Origin: Siphonodentalium dalli
Taxonomy: Eukaryota; Mollusca; Scaphopoda; Gadilida; Siphonodentaliidae
Reading direction: 5' to 3'
Length of the DNA: 64,000 nucleotides
Assembly (NCBI GenBank): GCA_032622095.1
Contig: CP136067.1
Location: 178,284,556-178,348,555, forward strand
Below the pieces are notes generated by a model. It did no database searches, was not told where the DNA came from, and worked only from the letters and a program-made list of their open reading frames with translations. Positions 23,770 through 36,741 of the stretch are shown piece after piece. A program made the position numbers and the translations under genes. Position 1 is the first letter of the stretch; each line of letters starts with the position of its first letter.

Positions 23770-24475
23770 ATAAGATACAGGTCTGATCATTCTACTGGAG
23801 TTGCAATGCAAATTGTCTGTACAGAGTGAACAATAACATAATTCTAAGCCCGACCAGGGGAATAACTCTGATAACAATGAACGGATGAACCCTACAGGAA
23901 GTGAGGATAATTTCCCCCTAAACTGGGCTACCAACATTCCAAAGCACAACGCAATATGATTATACATGCCCGAATTAAAATTTTCAGCTTAAACAAGAGC
24001 CCTAATACTAGTAAACATGAAGGGACAAAACCTTCAGTCTGTATCGTTCCCCATATCTGTGCTATCACCATTCCAAAGAACAACCGAATCCGATAAGCCA
24101 TGCCCATTTCTCAAAGCTGAAACGTTCTGTCGGACACAAAATTCACAAATGTCCAAGTCAAACAAGGGCCGTAACTATGGTAAAAATAAATTGACGAAAC
24201 CCGTAGTATGTGTGTACCCTTTCCCCAAACTGTGCTATGACCATAGCAAAGCATAACCAAATCCGATGACCCATGCCCAAGTTACAAGCCGAAATGTTCG
24301 TACACAGACAAAATTGACAAATATCCAATGAAAAGAACGGAAGAAGAAGAAAACATAAATGGACGGATATGAGTATCCTTTCACCCAATATGTGCTATCA
24401 CCATGTCAACGAAATCTGAAAATCAACACCCGAGTTTCAAGGTGATACGTACGTTTGGATGGACTGACGGAGCCC
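23770..24475. repeat. Degenerate ~190-bp tandem repeat
   Basis: Three to four diverged units share CAAGGGCCGTAACT, CCCCAAACTGTGCTA, CACCATTCCAAAGAACAACC, AATCCGATAAGCCATGCCCA and AAATTCACAAATGTCCAAG. Similar ACAAGGGCCATAACT repeats are, to my knowledge, common in bivalve genomes, which supports the source suggested here. Confidence 0.55.
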
Positions 24476-24653
24476 TCGAATATATACCCAGAACGACCTT
24501 CTTGTCTCGGGGGCATACTCCATAACGTTCTCAATTATGACCGTGTGTACTCGTTTTCAATGTGAAACTGATGGCTACTTTGTGGATTTTCGCGAAGCTT
24601 TGTCACACACAGGGAGGTGAATTCGATTGTTCAGTCGAACCGCCGATCTTTAA

Positions 24654-24911
24654 AGGGGGACTGTACCCTGAATCCGGCCATTTATGGGACCACCTCTTTT
24701 TATACTCAACAGAATATATGCAACACATGAACGAATTTGAGCCATGTTTTAGTGCAAAATACACTGATGTGCTCTATGAATGATGCAAACAACATGGTAA
24801 TTATAATGAAAATGAATATATGGCTCAAATTCATTCATTTGTTGCATATATTACGTTGATTATAAAAGGAGATGGTCCCACACATGGCCAGATTTAGTGT
24901 AGAATATCCCT
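24654..24911. mobile_element. TTAA MITE, orthologous copy of 5624-5879
   Basis: It starts AGGGGGACTGTACCCTGAAT after TTAA at 24650-24653 and ends TAGTGTAGAATATCCCT before TTAG (a decayed TTAA). The flanks (CAGTCGAACCGCCGAT on the left, GAAGACACCTAGA on the right) match those of the unit A copy. So the insertion predates the duplication. Confidence 0.7.
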
Positions 24912-24954
24912 TTAGGAAGACACCTAGACCTTAGAGATCATATTTGTACCTGTC

Positions 24955-26640
24955 TATTGTTATGACCTCCTTAAGGTCTATATTCGATCTTTCAGTGACC
25001 CAAATAAATTTAGCAAAATTATCTCACTGTCGAGATCAGCAACTAGTCCTAGACAACATCATACACATTGCAGCTAGTGGTACGAAAAGGCCAGACGCAC
25101 ACACACACACACAATGGATGTGGTCGTCTGGAACGCGCGCGCCAGTCAAATGTATGCATAATTGTAAGTTGGGTTGGTTACCCTTCCCCAACACCCCATT
25201 GACAAAATTTATATATATATATATATCTTTGGGTAGTAAAGTTCATAATTTGATGATCTGACCAAGGGGGGGGGATACAAGTGACATGACATTAGGCTGA
25301 ACAAACTTTTTTCCGGCTCTTGTGTACCCACCACCCCCCTATTTGAAAGAAAAAATATGTTTTCCAATTTCATGCGGGGTACCCACCCCCTTTTTACCTC
25401 CAAATCTGTAATATCACACCATTTAAGCTTGTTGGTCAGTATTACAGTTACCCTATTTCCATTTCTGGTTCTTCTAAGTCATTCCAACTTTTGTAACAAC
25501 GCGAAACAGGTTCTTAAAATATACCTGGAAAAACCCAAAATAACACACATAATACATGTGCTGATCAGTAAATTATTGATTGATTCTTCCCCAAATATTG
25601 TCTAAGGTAGCTCATAATGCTCATTATACATGTAAACAAATATAAAAGCATTAGTGTACCTTCTTTTCATCACAGAAAGTGTAACTTTAGATGTGTCCCA
25701 TCGTACCACATGAATTTATGTCAATTATGATTTTTGAAACAATTATTAGGGCAACACCACCTGGCAATTAACTCTCCAACAATACAGGTATTCAGCTGAA
25801 ATCCACTATGTATCACAAAACTAATTTCCATTTCCATGAGCTGAGTTCTTGGGCTAGGTATTGTGCTAAGGCCAGACCCAGGTCAAGCATTCATACAAAT
25901 GCATGTACTGCGTGTAAATAGAAACTTGAAAATAAGACGGTCATATGCAGTCTGCAGAATAAGCTCCAAGGAGGGTGAGTTTTGTGATGCTACCCAGCAG
26001 AGTGGGCTATAGCATTACCAAATTCACCATATGTGACCCTCATATGTAGCTAGTTCTCCATGGTTGGTCGAGACCAAAATAGAATGAGGTCGTTAGAGGT
26101 TGAATTTATTGATGCTATGCCGGGTAGTATCGCCAAATTCGCCCTCTGCAGACTTCGATCATTTTGCTGATGACCAGCACATTATTTTTAGACTTGCATA
26201 TTATATTAAGTTATATTATATTTTCTTTCCCTTCTTTTCACTCATCTGTTCTGATTTTGTTTATTCCACTTAGCAGCCTTCTCCATATCTACACATTCAA
26301 GGTCTATGTATGCTTAGAGGAGGGTATTCTAAGTGATTTAGCACTTGTCCTCCAATCCCTTTTGTCATAAACTAATTTAATTTATGAACAAATAAAATAT
26401 GTTTAAACAAAAAATGTATGCTCGCCCAATCTTTTATCTGGGTCCCACCATCTCAAGATTATTATCTCAGATTATTATCTCAGTGATATGCGTTGTTGCA
26501 GTCTGCAGTCCCATGCCAAGTTCCGATACAATTTTGAGTCATCTGGTCTGATCATCTGGTCTGATCATCTGGTCTGATCAGGTATAATGAGTAAATAATT
26601 ATGAGATAAATGAATAGCTTTTTTCATTTTATTTATATTA
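24955..26640. other. Insertion specific to unit B, nature unclear
   Basis: The match to unit A breaks at about 24955 and resumes at 26985, so some 2 kb was gained here or lost from A. It holds a CA run at 25099-25111, GGTATT...ATGCTA-type direct words at 25990-26140, and a stretch at 26290-26400 ending in AACAAATAAAATATGTTTAA that resembles a LINE 3' end. ATCTGGTCTGATC occurs three times in tandem at about 26539-26580. Confidence 0.4.
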
Positions 26641-26653
26641 AAGTTTATTATTC

Positions 26654-26956
26654 ATGTGCTACATAACTGTCCATTTTCATCTGGAACCAGTAGCATTGGT
26701 ACATGGCAATGTGATCGGATGTAAAAGGCGAATTCCTGAGAGTTGGTTCGTAATCTGGATTTCTGAGAAGCATCATGCCCATATCCACACTAACTACCCC
26801 CCTAAGCACTGCCCTAAGTGTCATACACACCTTAACAATGATGCTGAACACTTTGAGGCATTTATATTGAAGAAATGTTGTAAGAGGAAAAAATTGCGAC
26901 CATTCAGGAAAAAAGTGACTTTTTCGCAGCTGAACCACCCTCCCATCCCGGCCTAG
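26654..26956 (+). CDS. Possible 100-codon reading frame with CPKC motif
   Basis: An ATG-to-TAG frame of 100 codons lies in the insertion specific to unit B. It reads unlike AT-rich random sequence. It has SWFVIWISEKHHAHIH, then KHCPKCHTHLNNDAEHFEAF (a CxxC pair with nearby histidines that could be a partial zinc ribbon), then a basic tail KKCCKRKKLRPFRKK. A possible acceptor, TTTATATTAAAG, lies just upstream. I do not recognise the family. It could be an exon or transposon gene fragment. The complement also has a long frame, which lowers confidence. Confidence 0.25.
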   Translation: MCYITVHFHLEPVALVHGNVIGCKRRIPESWFVIWISEKHHAHIHTNYPPKHCPKCHTHLNNDAEHFEAFILKKCCKRKKLRPFRKKVTFSQLNHPPIPA

Positions 26957-27179
26957 TGTATGTAAAAAGTGGATGACCCCCCCCCCCTGATCTGACGGGA
27001 AACTTCTTAACACTGAACAAAGAACACAGGCCATGACATAATCTAGAAGACAGCATGCAAGTGGAAACTACAGTAAAACATTAATCGCACATTGATGTAT
27101 AGCCATATTTCTAATAATACATGTAATTACAGAAAAATTGTGTTGCTGCAGCAAGCTCCTTGAATCATAGCAACAAAAT

Positions 27180-27478
27180 TCACACGGAAACGGCAAACAC
27201 ATACAACAGTACGGAGGACACTGAAATACAAAGTGTGGCGAAGAAGCAAACTAGATCGACAATTCCCTCTGATGTTTGTGCAGATTCTTCATTTGACTTG
27301 CTTTTCTGGCTGGATGGGTCCGAACGAGAATCGTCTTCTTGTGGCACTCGCTCCATATCGTCGATTTTCTTAGAGAATATGGAACACGTTTTCCTGAACA
27401 CCGACGGTGAGCGGTGGTGGATTCTCACGAGTATGACGTTGGTTAGCAACGTCAACAAGCTGATGGCTACCTGCCAAC
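27180..27478 (-). CDS. Receptor gene B exon 2: TM3 end to TM4
   Basis: Terminal exon of gene B, encoding its last 98 residues and ending in TGA. The acceptor is TTTTAATCCAG just beyond 27478. The join with the exon 1 donor (39084) again makes glycine in TM3, followed by tryptophan-glutamine where A has cysteine-glutamine. The loop keeps HHRSPSVFRKTC, and an extra SR pair follows QEDD compared with A. TM4 ends VLLYVFAVSV, as in A. The reading frame is intact, so the gene looks functional despite an 11.6-kb intron filled with repeats. Confidence 0.85.
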
Positions 27479-27780
27479 CTGGATTAAAATTAAATATTTA
27501 GCTGTGCCAATCAACCTCTGTCTCAACACATTTACGACAAATTGTTTCTAATTGTATTTGATAAACTAAGGCAAAAGTGCATTTCATGAAATTTCTATTA
27601 ATGAAATCTTTGTCGGGGAAAACACGGCATTCAAGTGTAGCCAGACGCCTTCGACACACATACAAGTATCAAGTAGAGAGAGACTTGCAAAGACATAGAC
27701 GCTAAACACGGCATACATCATACAAATGTACAATGCTATTTCCAGCGCATCAATTATTGAATGCCATGCTATTTTTTAAC

Positions 27781-29660
27781 TTATTACGTGCGCTCGCGCA
27801 ACAGTATGGCGATCAGTCAGATTCGTAGGTACGTACGTTGGTGTCACCCTACCGATTTCACTCCATGACGTCACCCTTACGCAGTTGATGCTGGCGACGT
27901 TACGGAGTAGATTATAGAGTTGACGCCCTTGGCACTGACTTCCGTTACTAGCTCGTTGCTATATAAACAAACCAGCGATGTGGCTTTTGTCGAAAATTGA
28001 CAGTCAGCACATTCGCCCTGTGTACATGTACTTTCAGAAAATACAAAACACCACAACGTTATACCCCACCAATGTCAGTGTCTCGATATCATTTGACCAA
28101 ATTTCTTGACATGAAACCGCGACAGACACGGCGTGAAATACATCGCATTGAGTAAACAATTTCCCTTTGTTTCAATTCAACTTCAAGATCGCGGTAAAAT
28201 CAAAACCGCAATGTGTAAGTGGTAAACATCTGAAAAAGACATCAGGTACATGCAGAAACTAATTGTTGTGCATATTTATTTCTATTTGAGGTGGCAATTT
28301 TTCATGTTTATCAGTATTTTTAACGATAAGAGCGATGGTAATTGGGGGACTATATTTTATCTAGCGCATTAAATTTAAAATAAAAAGTCGTGAATTGGCT
28401 GAGTGTTTTCTATGGCCGCACATTTCGTTGATAATTACGAGCCATTTGTTTGCCTAAATAACATTTTTAAGTTCGAAGATCATTAGAATGGGGATAACAG
28501 TGTGGTGTTTTGTGATTTCGGAAAGGTACATGGCGAATATACTGTGGCAAATACCCGTTAATGGGCTCCGGCTCCGCCGTCGCCCATTAACTAAATTTGC
28601 CACAGTATATTCGCCATGTACCTTTCCGAAATCACAAAGCACCACACTGTTATCCCCCAAATAAAATTATTGAAGATCGTAATTGTCTTTTTTTGCTAAC
28701 ATTAAATTAAATTAAATTAAATAAATTAAGTAAAATACAGTGAAATAATTTTTTTAATTATTTTTTATTACATTTTTGTGCACGTTGGCATTTCTCTGAG
28801 TGCATTCTAGTTACGTGCGCTCGCGCAACAGTATGGCGATCAGTCAGATTCGTAGGTACGTACGTTGGTGTCACCCTACCAATTCACTTATGAACTACTA
28901 CCAGCTCACGGAAGAATATCTTATACTTTTTATAGTAACAAACTGCCAATTGCTTAATCGAGTTATAAATTTCACAACTGAACATTTAAAAATTCTATTT
29001 GAGTGCGTTTTGGAGCGTATCCTTTGATCTTTTAGAAAGTTGTTGCACGAAAATACGTTGTGTATGTTGACGTTTCTAAGGACGCTGTCACTAACAACGG
29101 AAACCAGCATGGTCCGTTCTAATGATGCTCCATAACGTTGTTACGACACAGTGACGTCACTCGCGAACTGCTGGAGGTTAACTGCGCCAAGTTCTTGTAA
29201 CCTTTCTTCCTTGCATATTTTAAGTTTATCTGTCTAGTAGAGGATGCTGTATCTGTCTAGTAGACGGATAGAGGCGTGGTTTATCTGATGGGGTTTATAT
29301 GTATAGTAGACAGGGGTAGGAGGTGGATACATGGGGGTATTCCTTATTCTTTACATCATATAAATAGGGGTATTCCTTATCCCTTCCCCTTCTCTGTTTT
29401 GTTTGATCCCATAGTGTTCCCATGGAATATACAATTTTTATTGCCATGATAATACTCCAGTTATACTTCCCTTACATATATCAATGTGATTATAATTTAT
29501 TATATACTCATAAAATTATTGAAGATTGTAATTGTCTTTTTTTGCAAACATTAAATGAAATGAAATTAAATTAATTAAGTAAAATACTGGGAAATTATTT
29601 TTAAATTATTTTTTATTACATTTTTGCGCACGTTGGCATCTCTCTGAGTGCATTCCAGTT
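27781..29660. mobile_element. Two head-to-tail copies of an unknown element
   Basis: An 85-base start block (TTACGTGCGCTCGCGCAACA and on) occurs at 27781-27866 and 28811-28890. A 150-base end block (AAATTATTGAAGATCGTAAT to GAGTGCATTC) occurs at 28664-28810 and 29512-29660. The order is start-end-start-end with the first end touching the second start, so two related elements lie in tandem. The copies differ inside; the first holds a palindrome (28488-28658). Flanks match unit A around 6770-6780, so the pair inserted in B only. Class unknown. Confidence 0.55.
28488..28658. repeat. Near-perfect 75-bp-arm palindrome
   Basis: ATGGGGATAACAGTGTGGTG and the following GATTTCGGAAAGGTACATGG, CGAATATACTGTGGCAAAT pair with their complements on the right. 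The centre is GGGCTCCGGCTCCGCC, GC-rich in contrast to the arms. It sits within the first tandem element. Confidence 0.7.
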
Positions 29661-29824
29661 GTACATGCGATCACTTGGTGGTGCCAACCAGACGGCCGAT
29701 TCCGGGAAATCTCAGTGCAATCGGGTCCCATTCCTTAAGTGTACACAACCCATAGTTATGTTGAGTGCATGTACCGTTTTTAGAATGCAAAAGAAATTTA
29801 AATGACATATAGCATCCATTAATC

Positions 29825-31330
29825 CATGAGCTGGTAGGACCCTCACCCCATAACTTAATTTCGTTGATATTTTCATGTACCCTAATGTGTATAGTGAAGG
29901 AAAAATGATGTTAACGGCAAATATGTTGGGCCCTAGTTTACCTACTGTGTCAAAGTTTAACCTTACTCAGTTACCATTTCGATTATGATGGGATGGGGAA
30001 ACTGTATACCATATATGTGATGTAATTGTTATTGGATTTTAACAGCTGCTGTGTTATTTTGCAGGTATTGGAATATTCTATCCCATGGCAGCAAATAATG
30101 AATATTTTCATTGACGACGTCACCTGATGTCAAAAGGTCATGCGACGCAATGACAACGCAAATATAATAGTCTGGAAGCTGATATGGTACCCCTACACGC
30201 CACATCACAATATTTAACCGCACCACACTCGTTTGCTTCCTTATTATGTCCCTCAACTTGTAAGCAATGTTAAAACGTTAAAAGGTGGCCGCGTAGACAC
30301 GAAACAAGATGGCGTCCAACATGGCCGTCGTATTTTAAGACGAGGCACTATAAGTCACTTTGATGCAGCTTATAGCGAGAAATCCTTGACAAATGTACAC
30401 AAATGTATATATTTTGGTGACGCTAAGACAAAATGCTAGCTTTTTTGTGGCAAAATTGGAACTCCTCGGTCTAAGATGGCCACCAAAATGGCCACCGGAA
30501 TTGGAAAATATGACTATTTTTCACTAATATTTCTAAATTAGTTTCTGTTGTTTGGAACTGGTTGTGAATGGCGACTTTATTTATCATTGTTCATGTTAGC
30601 TGATCATTGTAGCAATGAAATATGCCATTATGTGGGTCCCAGGCTCTTCCGATCACTCAACAGTTTGATTTTCCAGAACGCAGTATAAAATTTCGCCAAA
30701 AATTACTATAGGGATTCTTGTCATATTTCAAAAAGAAATGGGCAGAACTGTGCTATGTAACTGAGGCATACATTGACTTATAAATATTCCAACAAAATGG
30801 AACCAACATTGTCACTTTGACTCAAAATTACCGCTAGGATGGCGGCTGAATTGTGGACAATGTAGATATTGCCCCAGCGAGCCTTGCAATCACTTACAAG
30901 TTGTGGTTGATGAATAAAATCGGCTTATATGCCTTCTATACATTGAATACTAACATTGCAGATGCACCTTGATTAGTATTTACTATTGTAACCACTGACC
31001 TTATTAGAAATACTGGATTGTTCTCTCAAAATCGTGACATGAAAATTGGCAAAAATTTACTTTTCAGGTTTGGACCATTTTTTCAAATATCTTTGGTATT
31101 AAGAGTGAGTTATTGTTATGAACTGTCTTAAATGTTTCTCAATGACAATATTACTCAAGCTGGCTTCAAAGTGGCAACCATATTTGGTAAAATTCACATA
31201 TGTCCCGAACACTATTCTCTGCTGTTCCGAAAAGGTAGCAAATTGTTACTCATTTGGTTATTGAAAAGTTACTTAATCAATTGACAACTAAACATCTCTG
31301 TCGATTAACATACCCTACATATATTGTGGA
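29825..31330 (+). mobile_element. Left arm of a large foldback-like element
   Basis: This stretch matches 42388-43920 in direct orientation. Examples are CATGAGCTGGTAGGACCC, GTATTGGAATA.TCTATCC, TTGACGACGTCACC.GATGTC, and AAGATGGCCACCAA.ATGGCC. Its inner part, about 30460-31300, is inverted at 37010-37795. It runs into a degenerate 50-bp repeat array (31370-31800). Long inverted arms containing tandem repeats are typical of foldback/Galileo-type elements; assignment is by structure only. Confidence 0.6.
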
Positions 31331-31369
31331 AAGCGATAGCCACCAAATTGACACCATTGCAACTCACCC

Positions 31370-31800
31370 ATGACCACAACAACACTATATACTAATATAT
31401 ACACACACCAGACACATGATCATATAGCCACTCACTTTAGTAACAAACACCTCACCATGACCATACAGCCACAATTGGGTATACCCGTACAACCTACCAT
31501 GACCATACATCCATACGTCGCCATACAGGCACACCAGGTATACTACTACACCTGACCATTACTATATAGTCACTCCCTGTATATCTATTTATCACATTCA
31601 TGATCATACAGTCCTACTTGTATTAATAATCATCTCACTATTGGCCATGCAGTCTCTCCCTGTATACATATTCGTCACACCAATGACCATATAGCCACTC
31701 AATGTATATATAATTATATAAGATAGGCCAACATGTATAGGCGTAATTGTATATGCATTGTCCAACGTTTCGTGATATATGTAACTCGTCGACATAACTC
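31370..31800. repeat. Degenerate 50-bp repeat array
   Basis: Units such as TGACCATATAGCCACTC and CTGTATA.ATATTC.CC recur about eight times with much variation. They are diverged relatives of the uniform array at 34050-36741 and of 43930-44750. Confidence 0.6.
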
Positions 31801-31814
31801 TCTTGTTTTCCCTG

Positions 31815-31925
31815 TAGTATATTTTAAATTGAGAGTCGTACTATTTTTCCCTCAGTTTTAAATTCGCGCACGGACGACGGTGTGAAAAATAGTACTGCGC
31901 GAATTTAAATACGAGTAAGGTATCT
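31815..31925. repeat. Imperfect hairpin
   Basis: AGTACTATTTTTC-type and AAATTCGCGC blocks are present in both orientations around CACGGACGACGGTGTG. It is followed by AAATTGAGATAG, the inverse of part of the left arm. A short MITE is likely. Confidence 0.4.
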
Positions 31926-32235
31926 CATTTTCCCACTAAAATTGAGATAGAACCAGTTTAGTATTGACGCGACGCAATGTCAATACATCCACAACAGATA
32001 CATATATAACGACATGGAGATAGCCTGTGAGACGACTATATATAACTTTGTTGGATATCGGCGAATTGAACAATCTTATAAATGCTAGCGAATGTGATTT
32101 AATTAATCATATCATTAGAGCATGAATTTGGTGACTCACCACATTTTAGACTCATGCATCCATTATATAATGGAGATGATTATATATAAGTTTGGTGGTA
32201 ATTGGCAACTAAACACATTCTTATCATAGTTATTA

Positions 32236-33730
32236 CCCCCCCCCCCCCCTCGCTCTCTCTCTCTCTCTCTCACCCAAGCGGCACCAATTTCGCGTCTTTA
32301 ACTCACACGTTTATATTCCTCGTATCACGGAGAAGAATAATATATCAATCTGGTCGAAATATGTGCTAAAAATAGTCCCTCCCCTGACACCAACAACGTC
32401 ACTTTAGACAATTTTAACCCGCACCATTATCTTACTCGTAAAAATTTACCCCTGTTAGACCGCCTTGGTCCCATCTCGATTGTATCCTTAAAGTTATATA
32501 TAGAACACAGACAGATATTCGCAAATATTTGATTCATTGTATCATTTGAGAAGAACGTGTATGAGTGTGATGGTAATTGGCACTAAACATATTTTTATAA
32601 GTTTTTGGTGACCCTCCCGTCCCTATTTCGGACTCCATCGGCGCCACTTTTGACATCATTAAACCACATACTTAGACTCATTATAGAGATGAATATATAT
32701 AAAATTTATGAAAATTGACGAGTATACAAATTCGTATAAAATTTAGGGCCACCATTGCATATCTCTCACCCAAAAGGCACCAATTTGGCGCATTTAAACC
32801 ACACGATTAGATTATTCGTATCACGGAGAAGAATATGTATCAATCAGGTGGAAATCGGCGCTAAACATATTGTTTATCAATGTTTGTGTCCCTCTCACCC
32901 TCTAGGCCCCACTTTTGACATCTTTAAACCACACAATTAGACTCCTGATATCATGGAGATTATTATTTGTAAGTTTGGTGTTAATCCGCGACTAAACAAA
33001 TTTGTATCAAATTTAGTGCCCACCCCACCCCCATCTCTCATCAAAGCAGTACCAATATGACGTCTTTAAAATCACACGATTAGATTCCTCATATCATGGA
33101 TAAGAATGTGTATCAATTTGGTGGAAATTGGCACTAAAAATAATGTGTATCAATTTTGGTGCCACACTCCCTTTCAGTGCACCCCTGACTCGAATGACGC
33201 CACTTTTGACAGTTTGAAGCCACGCAATTAGACACCTCATACCATCAGGATGAATTTGTATAAGTTTCGTAGCAATCGGCGACTAAACCAATTCTTATCA
33301 GATTAAGTGCCCACCCACCGCTCCGCCGCCCAAATCTCTCATCCCAACGACACCAATTTGGCGTCTTTAAATCACACAATACGATTCCTTGTATCATGGA
33401 GAAGATCTCAGAAGAATGTGTATCAATTTGGTGGAATTCGGCGCTAAAATTATTTGTTATCAATTTCGGTGCCCCTCTCCCCTTCCGGGCATCCCTGTCG
33501 CGAACCATTATATTCCTGATATTATGGGGATGATTATATATATTCATCGTAATCGGCGACAATTTTTTTTCTGCCCCCCCCCTTCTGCCCCTGACAACAA
33601 CGGCGTCACTTTAGAAAATGCTAACCCTCGCCATTATCTTTCTCGTAAAAAGTTACCCCTATTAGACCCCTTTTGTGTCATCAAGGTGGTCCCCTGTGAA
33701 TTTCTATATAACACAGACAGACAGACATTT
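32236..33730. repeat. Degenerate ~140-bp tandem repeat preceded by poly-C and CT runs
   Basis: After a C run (about 32237-32249) and a CT run, some ten diverged units follow. They share CTCTCACCCAAA.GGCACCAA, TTTAAACCACACGATTAGA, ATCATGGAGAAGAATGTGTA, CAATTTGGTGGAAATCGGCG and CTAAACA. Alternate units differ in the TTTGACATCTTTAA block, suggesting an older dimer of about 280 bp. It lies in the middle of the foldback-like element in the gene B intron. Confidence 0.65.
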
Positions 33731-34049
33731 GCAAATATACACATGTAGATATATATACCCATTACCCATGTATGCATATAAACTTCAATCATCACCCTGT
33801 AATCATTCCATATACACCTTACACATAACCATATAGCCACTCCCTATTTATTGATAATACATACACCCCAGCTATGATCATATAGCCAACACATATATAC
33901 ATATACACCCATATGTGACAATGCAGCCACCAAGGCACACATCTACATCCCACCCATGACCACAGTCACTCCATATATACATCAACAACAACACACATAT
34001 GACCATACTCTCGGTATACCACATAGAGCCACATCAGATTACCAAACAA

Positions 34050-36741
34050 TCACTCCTTGTATACCTTTTCATCTCACTCCGTGTATACTTATACATCCCA
34101 CCATGGACATCCCACCTATATAGTCACTCCGTGTATACTTATACATCCCACCATGGACATCCCACCTATATAGTGACTTCGTGTATACTTATACATCCCA
34201 CCATGGACATCCCACCTATATAGTCACTCCTTGTATACCTATTCATCTCACTCCGTGTATACTTATACATCCCACCATGGACATCCCACCTATATAGTCA
34301 CTTCGTGTATACTTATACATCCCACCATGGAGATCCCACCTATATAGTCACTCCTTGTATACCTATTCATCTCACTCCGTGTATACTTATACATCCCACC
34401 ATGGACATCCCACCTATATAGTCACTCCGTGTATACTTATACATCCCACCATGGACATCCCACCTATATAGTCACTCCGTGTATACTTATACATCCCACC
34501 ATGGACATCCCACCTATATAGTCACTCCTTGTATACTTATACATCCCACCATGGACATCCCACCTATATAGTCACTCCGTGTATACTTATACATCCCACC
34601 ATGGACATCCCACCTATATAGTCACTCCGTGTATACTTATACATCCCACCATGGACATCCCACCTATATAGTCACTCCGTGTATACTTATACATCCCACC
34701 ATGGACATCCCACCTATATAGTGACTTCGTGTATACTTATACATCCCACCATGGACATCCCACCTATATAGTCACTCCTTGTATACCTATTCATCTCACT
34801 CCGTGTATACTTATACATCCCACCATGGACATCCCACCTATATAGTCACTCCGTGTATACTTATACATCCCACCATGGACATCCCACCTATATAGTCACT
34901 CCGTGTATACTTATACATCCCACCATGGACATCCCACCTATATAGTCACTCCTTGTATACTTATACATCCCACCATGGACATCCCACCTATATAGTCACT
35001 CCTTGTATACTTATACATCCCACCATGGACATCCCACCTATATAGTCACTCCTTGTATACTTATACATCCCACCATGGACATCCCACCTATATAGTCACT
35101 CCTTGTATACTTATACATCCCACCATGGACATCCCACCTATATAGTCACTCTTTGTATACCTATTCATCTCACTCCGTGTATACTTATACATCCCACCAT
35201 GGACATCCCACCTATATAGTCACTCTTTGTATACCTATTCATCTCACTCCGTGTATACTTATACATCCCACCATGGACATCCCACCTATATAGTCACTCA
35301 TTGTATACCTATTCATCTCACTCCGTGTATACTTATACATCCCACCATGGACATCCCACCTATATAGTCACTCCTTGTATACCTATTCATCTCACTCCGT
35401 GTATACCTATACATCCCATCATGGACATCCCACCTATATAGTCACTCCGTGTATACTTATACATCCCACCATGGACATCCCACCTATATAGTCACTCCGT
35501 GTATACTTATACATCCCACCAATGACATCCCACCATGGACATTCCACCTATATAGTCACTCATTGTATACTTATACATCCCACCATGGACATCCCACCTA
35601 TATAGTCACTCATTGTATACTTATACATCCCACCATGGACATCCCACCTATATAGTCACTCCTTGTATACCTATTCATCTCACTCCGTGTATACTTATAC
35701 ATCCCACCATGGACATCCCACCTATATAGTCACTCCTTGTATACCTATTCATCTCACTCCGTGTATACTTATATATCCCACCATGGACATCCCACCTATA
35801 TAGTCACTCCGTGTATACTTATACATCTCACCATGGACATCCCATCTATATAGTCACTCCTTGTATACCTATTCATCTCACTCCGTGTATACTTATACAT
35901 CCCACCATGGACATCCCATCTATATAGTCACTCATTGTATACCTATTCATCTCACTCCGTGTATACTTATACATCCCACCATGGACATCCCACCTATATA
36001 GTCACTCCGTGTATACTTATACATCCCACCATGGACATCCCACCTATATAGTCACTCCTTGTATACCTATTCATCTCACTCCGTGTATACTTATACATCC
36101 CACCATGGACATCCCACCTATATAGTCACTCCTTGTATACCTATTCATCTCACTCCGTGTATACTTATACATCCCACCATGGACATCCCACCTATATAGT
36201 CACTCCTTGTATACCTATTCATCTCACTCCGTGTATACTTATACATCCCACCATGGACATCCCACCTATATAGTCACTCTTTGTATAATTATACATCCCA
36301 CCATGGACATCCCATCTATATAGTCACTCCTTGTATACCTATTCATCTCACTCCGTGTATACTTATATATCCCACCATGGACATCCCACCTATATAGTCA
36401 CTCTTTGTATAATTATACATCCCACCATGGACATCCCACCTATATAGTCACTTCGTGTATACTTATACATCCCACCATGGACATCCCACCTATATAGTCA
36501 CTCCGTGTATACTTATACATCCCACTCCGTGTATACTTATACATCCCACCATGGACATCCCACCTATATAGTCACTCCGTGTATACTTATACATCCCACC
36601 ATGGAAATCCCACCTATATAGTCACTCATTGTATACTTATACATCCCACCATGGACATCCCACCTATATAGTCACTCATTGTATACTTATACATCCCACC
36701 ATGGACATCCCACCTATATAGTCACTCATTGTATACATATT
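34050..36741. repeat. 2.7-kb minisatellite, 50- and 75-bp units, about 45 copies
   Basis: The 50-bp unit has two 25-base halves: CACTCCGTGTATACTTATAC with ATCCC, then ACCATGGACATCCCACCTAT with ATAGT. About 18 units carry an extra 25-base piece (CACTCCTTGTATACCTATTC with ATCT), itself a variant of the first half, giving 75 bp. By eye I counted about 45 copies of the ATGGACATCC core. Copies are nearly the same, so the array is young or homogenised. It lies inside the gene B intron, and the flanking ends (33770-34050, 36742-36790) are diverged units. Confidence 0.95.

Noticed and set aside
27781-29660. LTR retrotransposon with direct repeats
   Set aside because: The direct repeats are two different blocks alternating start-end-start-end rather than one repeat at both outer ends, and no primer site or polyprotein is present.
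34000-36741. Frames and CRISPR-like regularity in the 50/75-bp array, and a perfect start context in every unit
   Set aside because: Units are direct tandem copies without unique spacers, in a eukaryotic intron. Each start context is followed by a stop after six codons.
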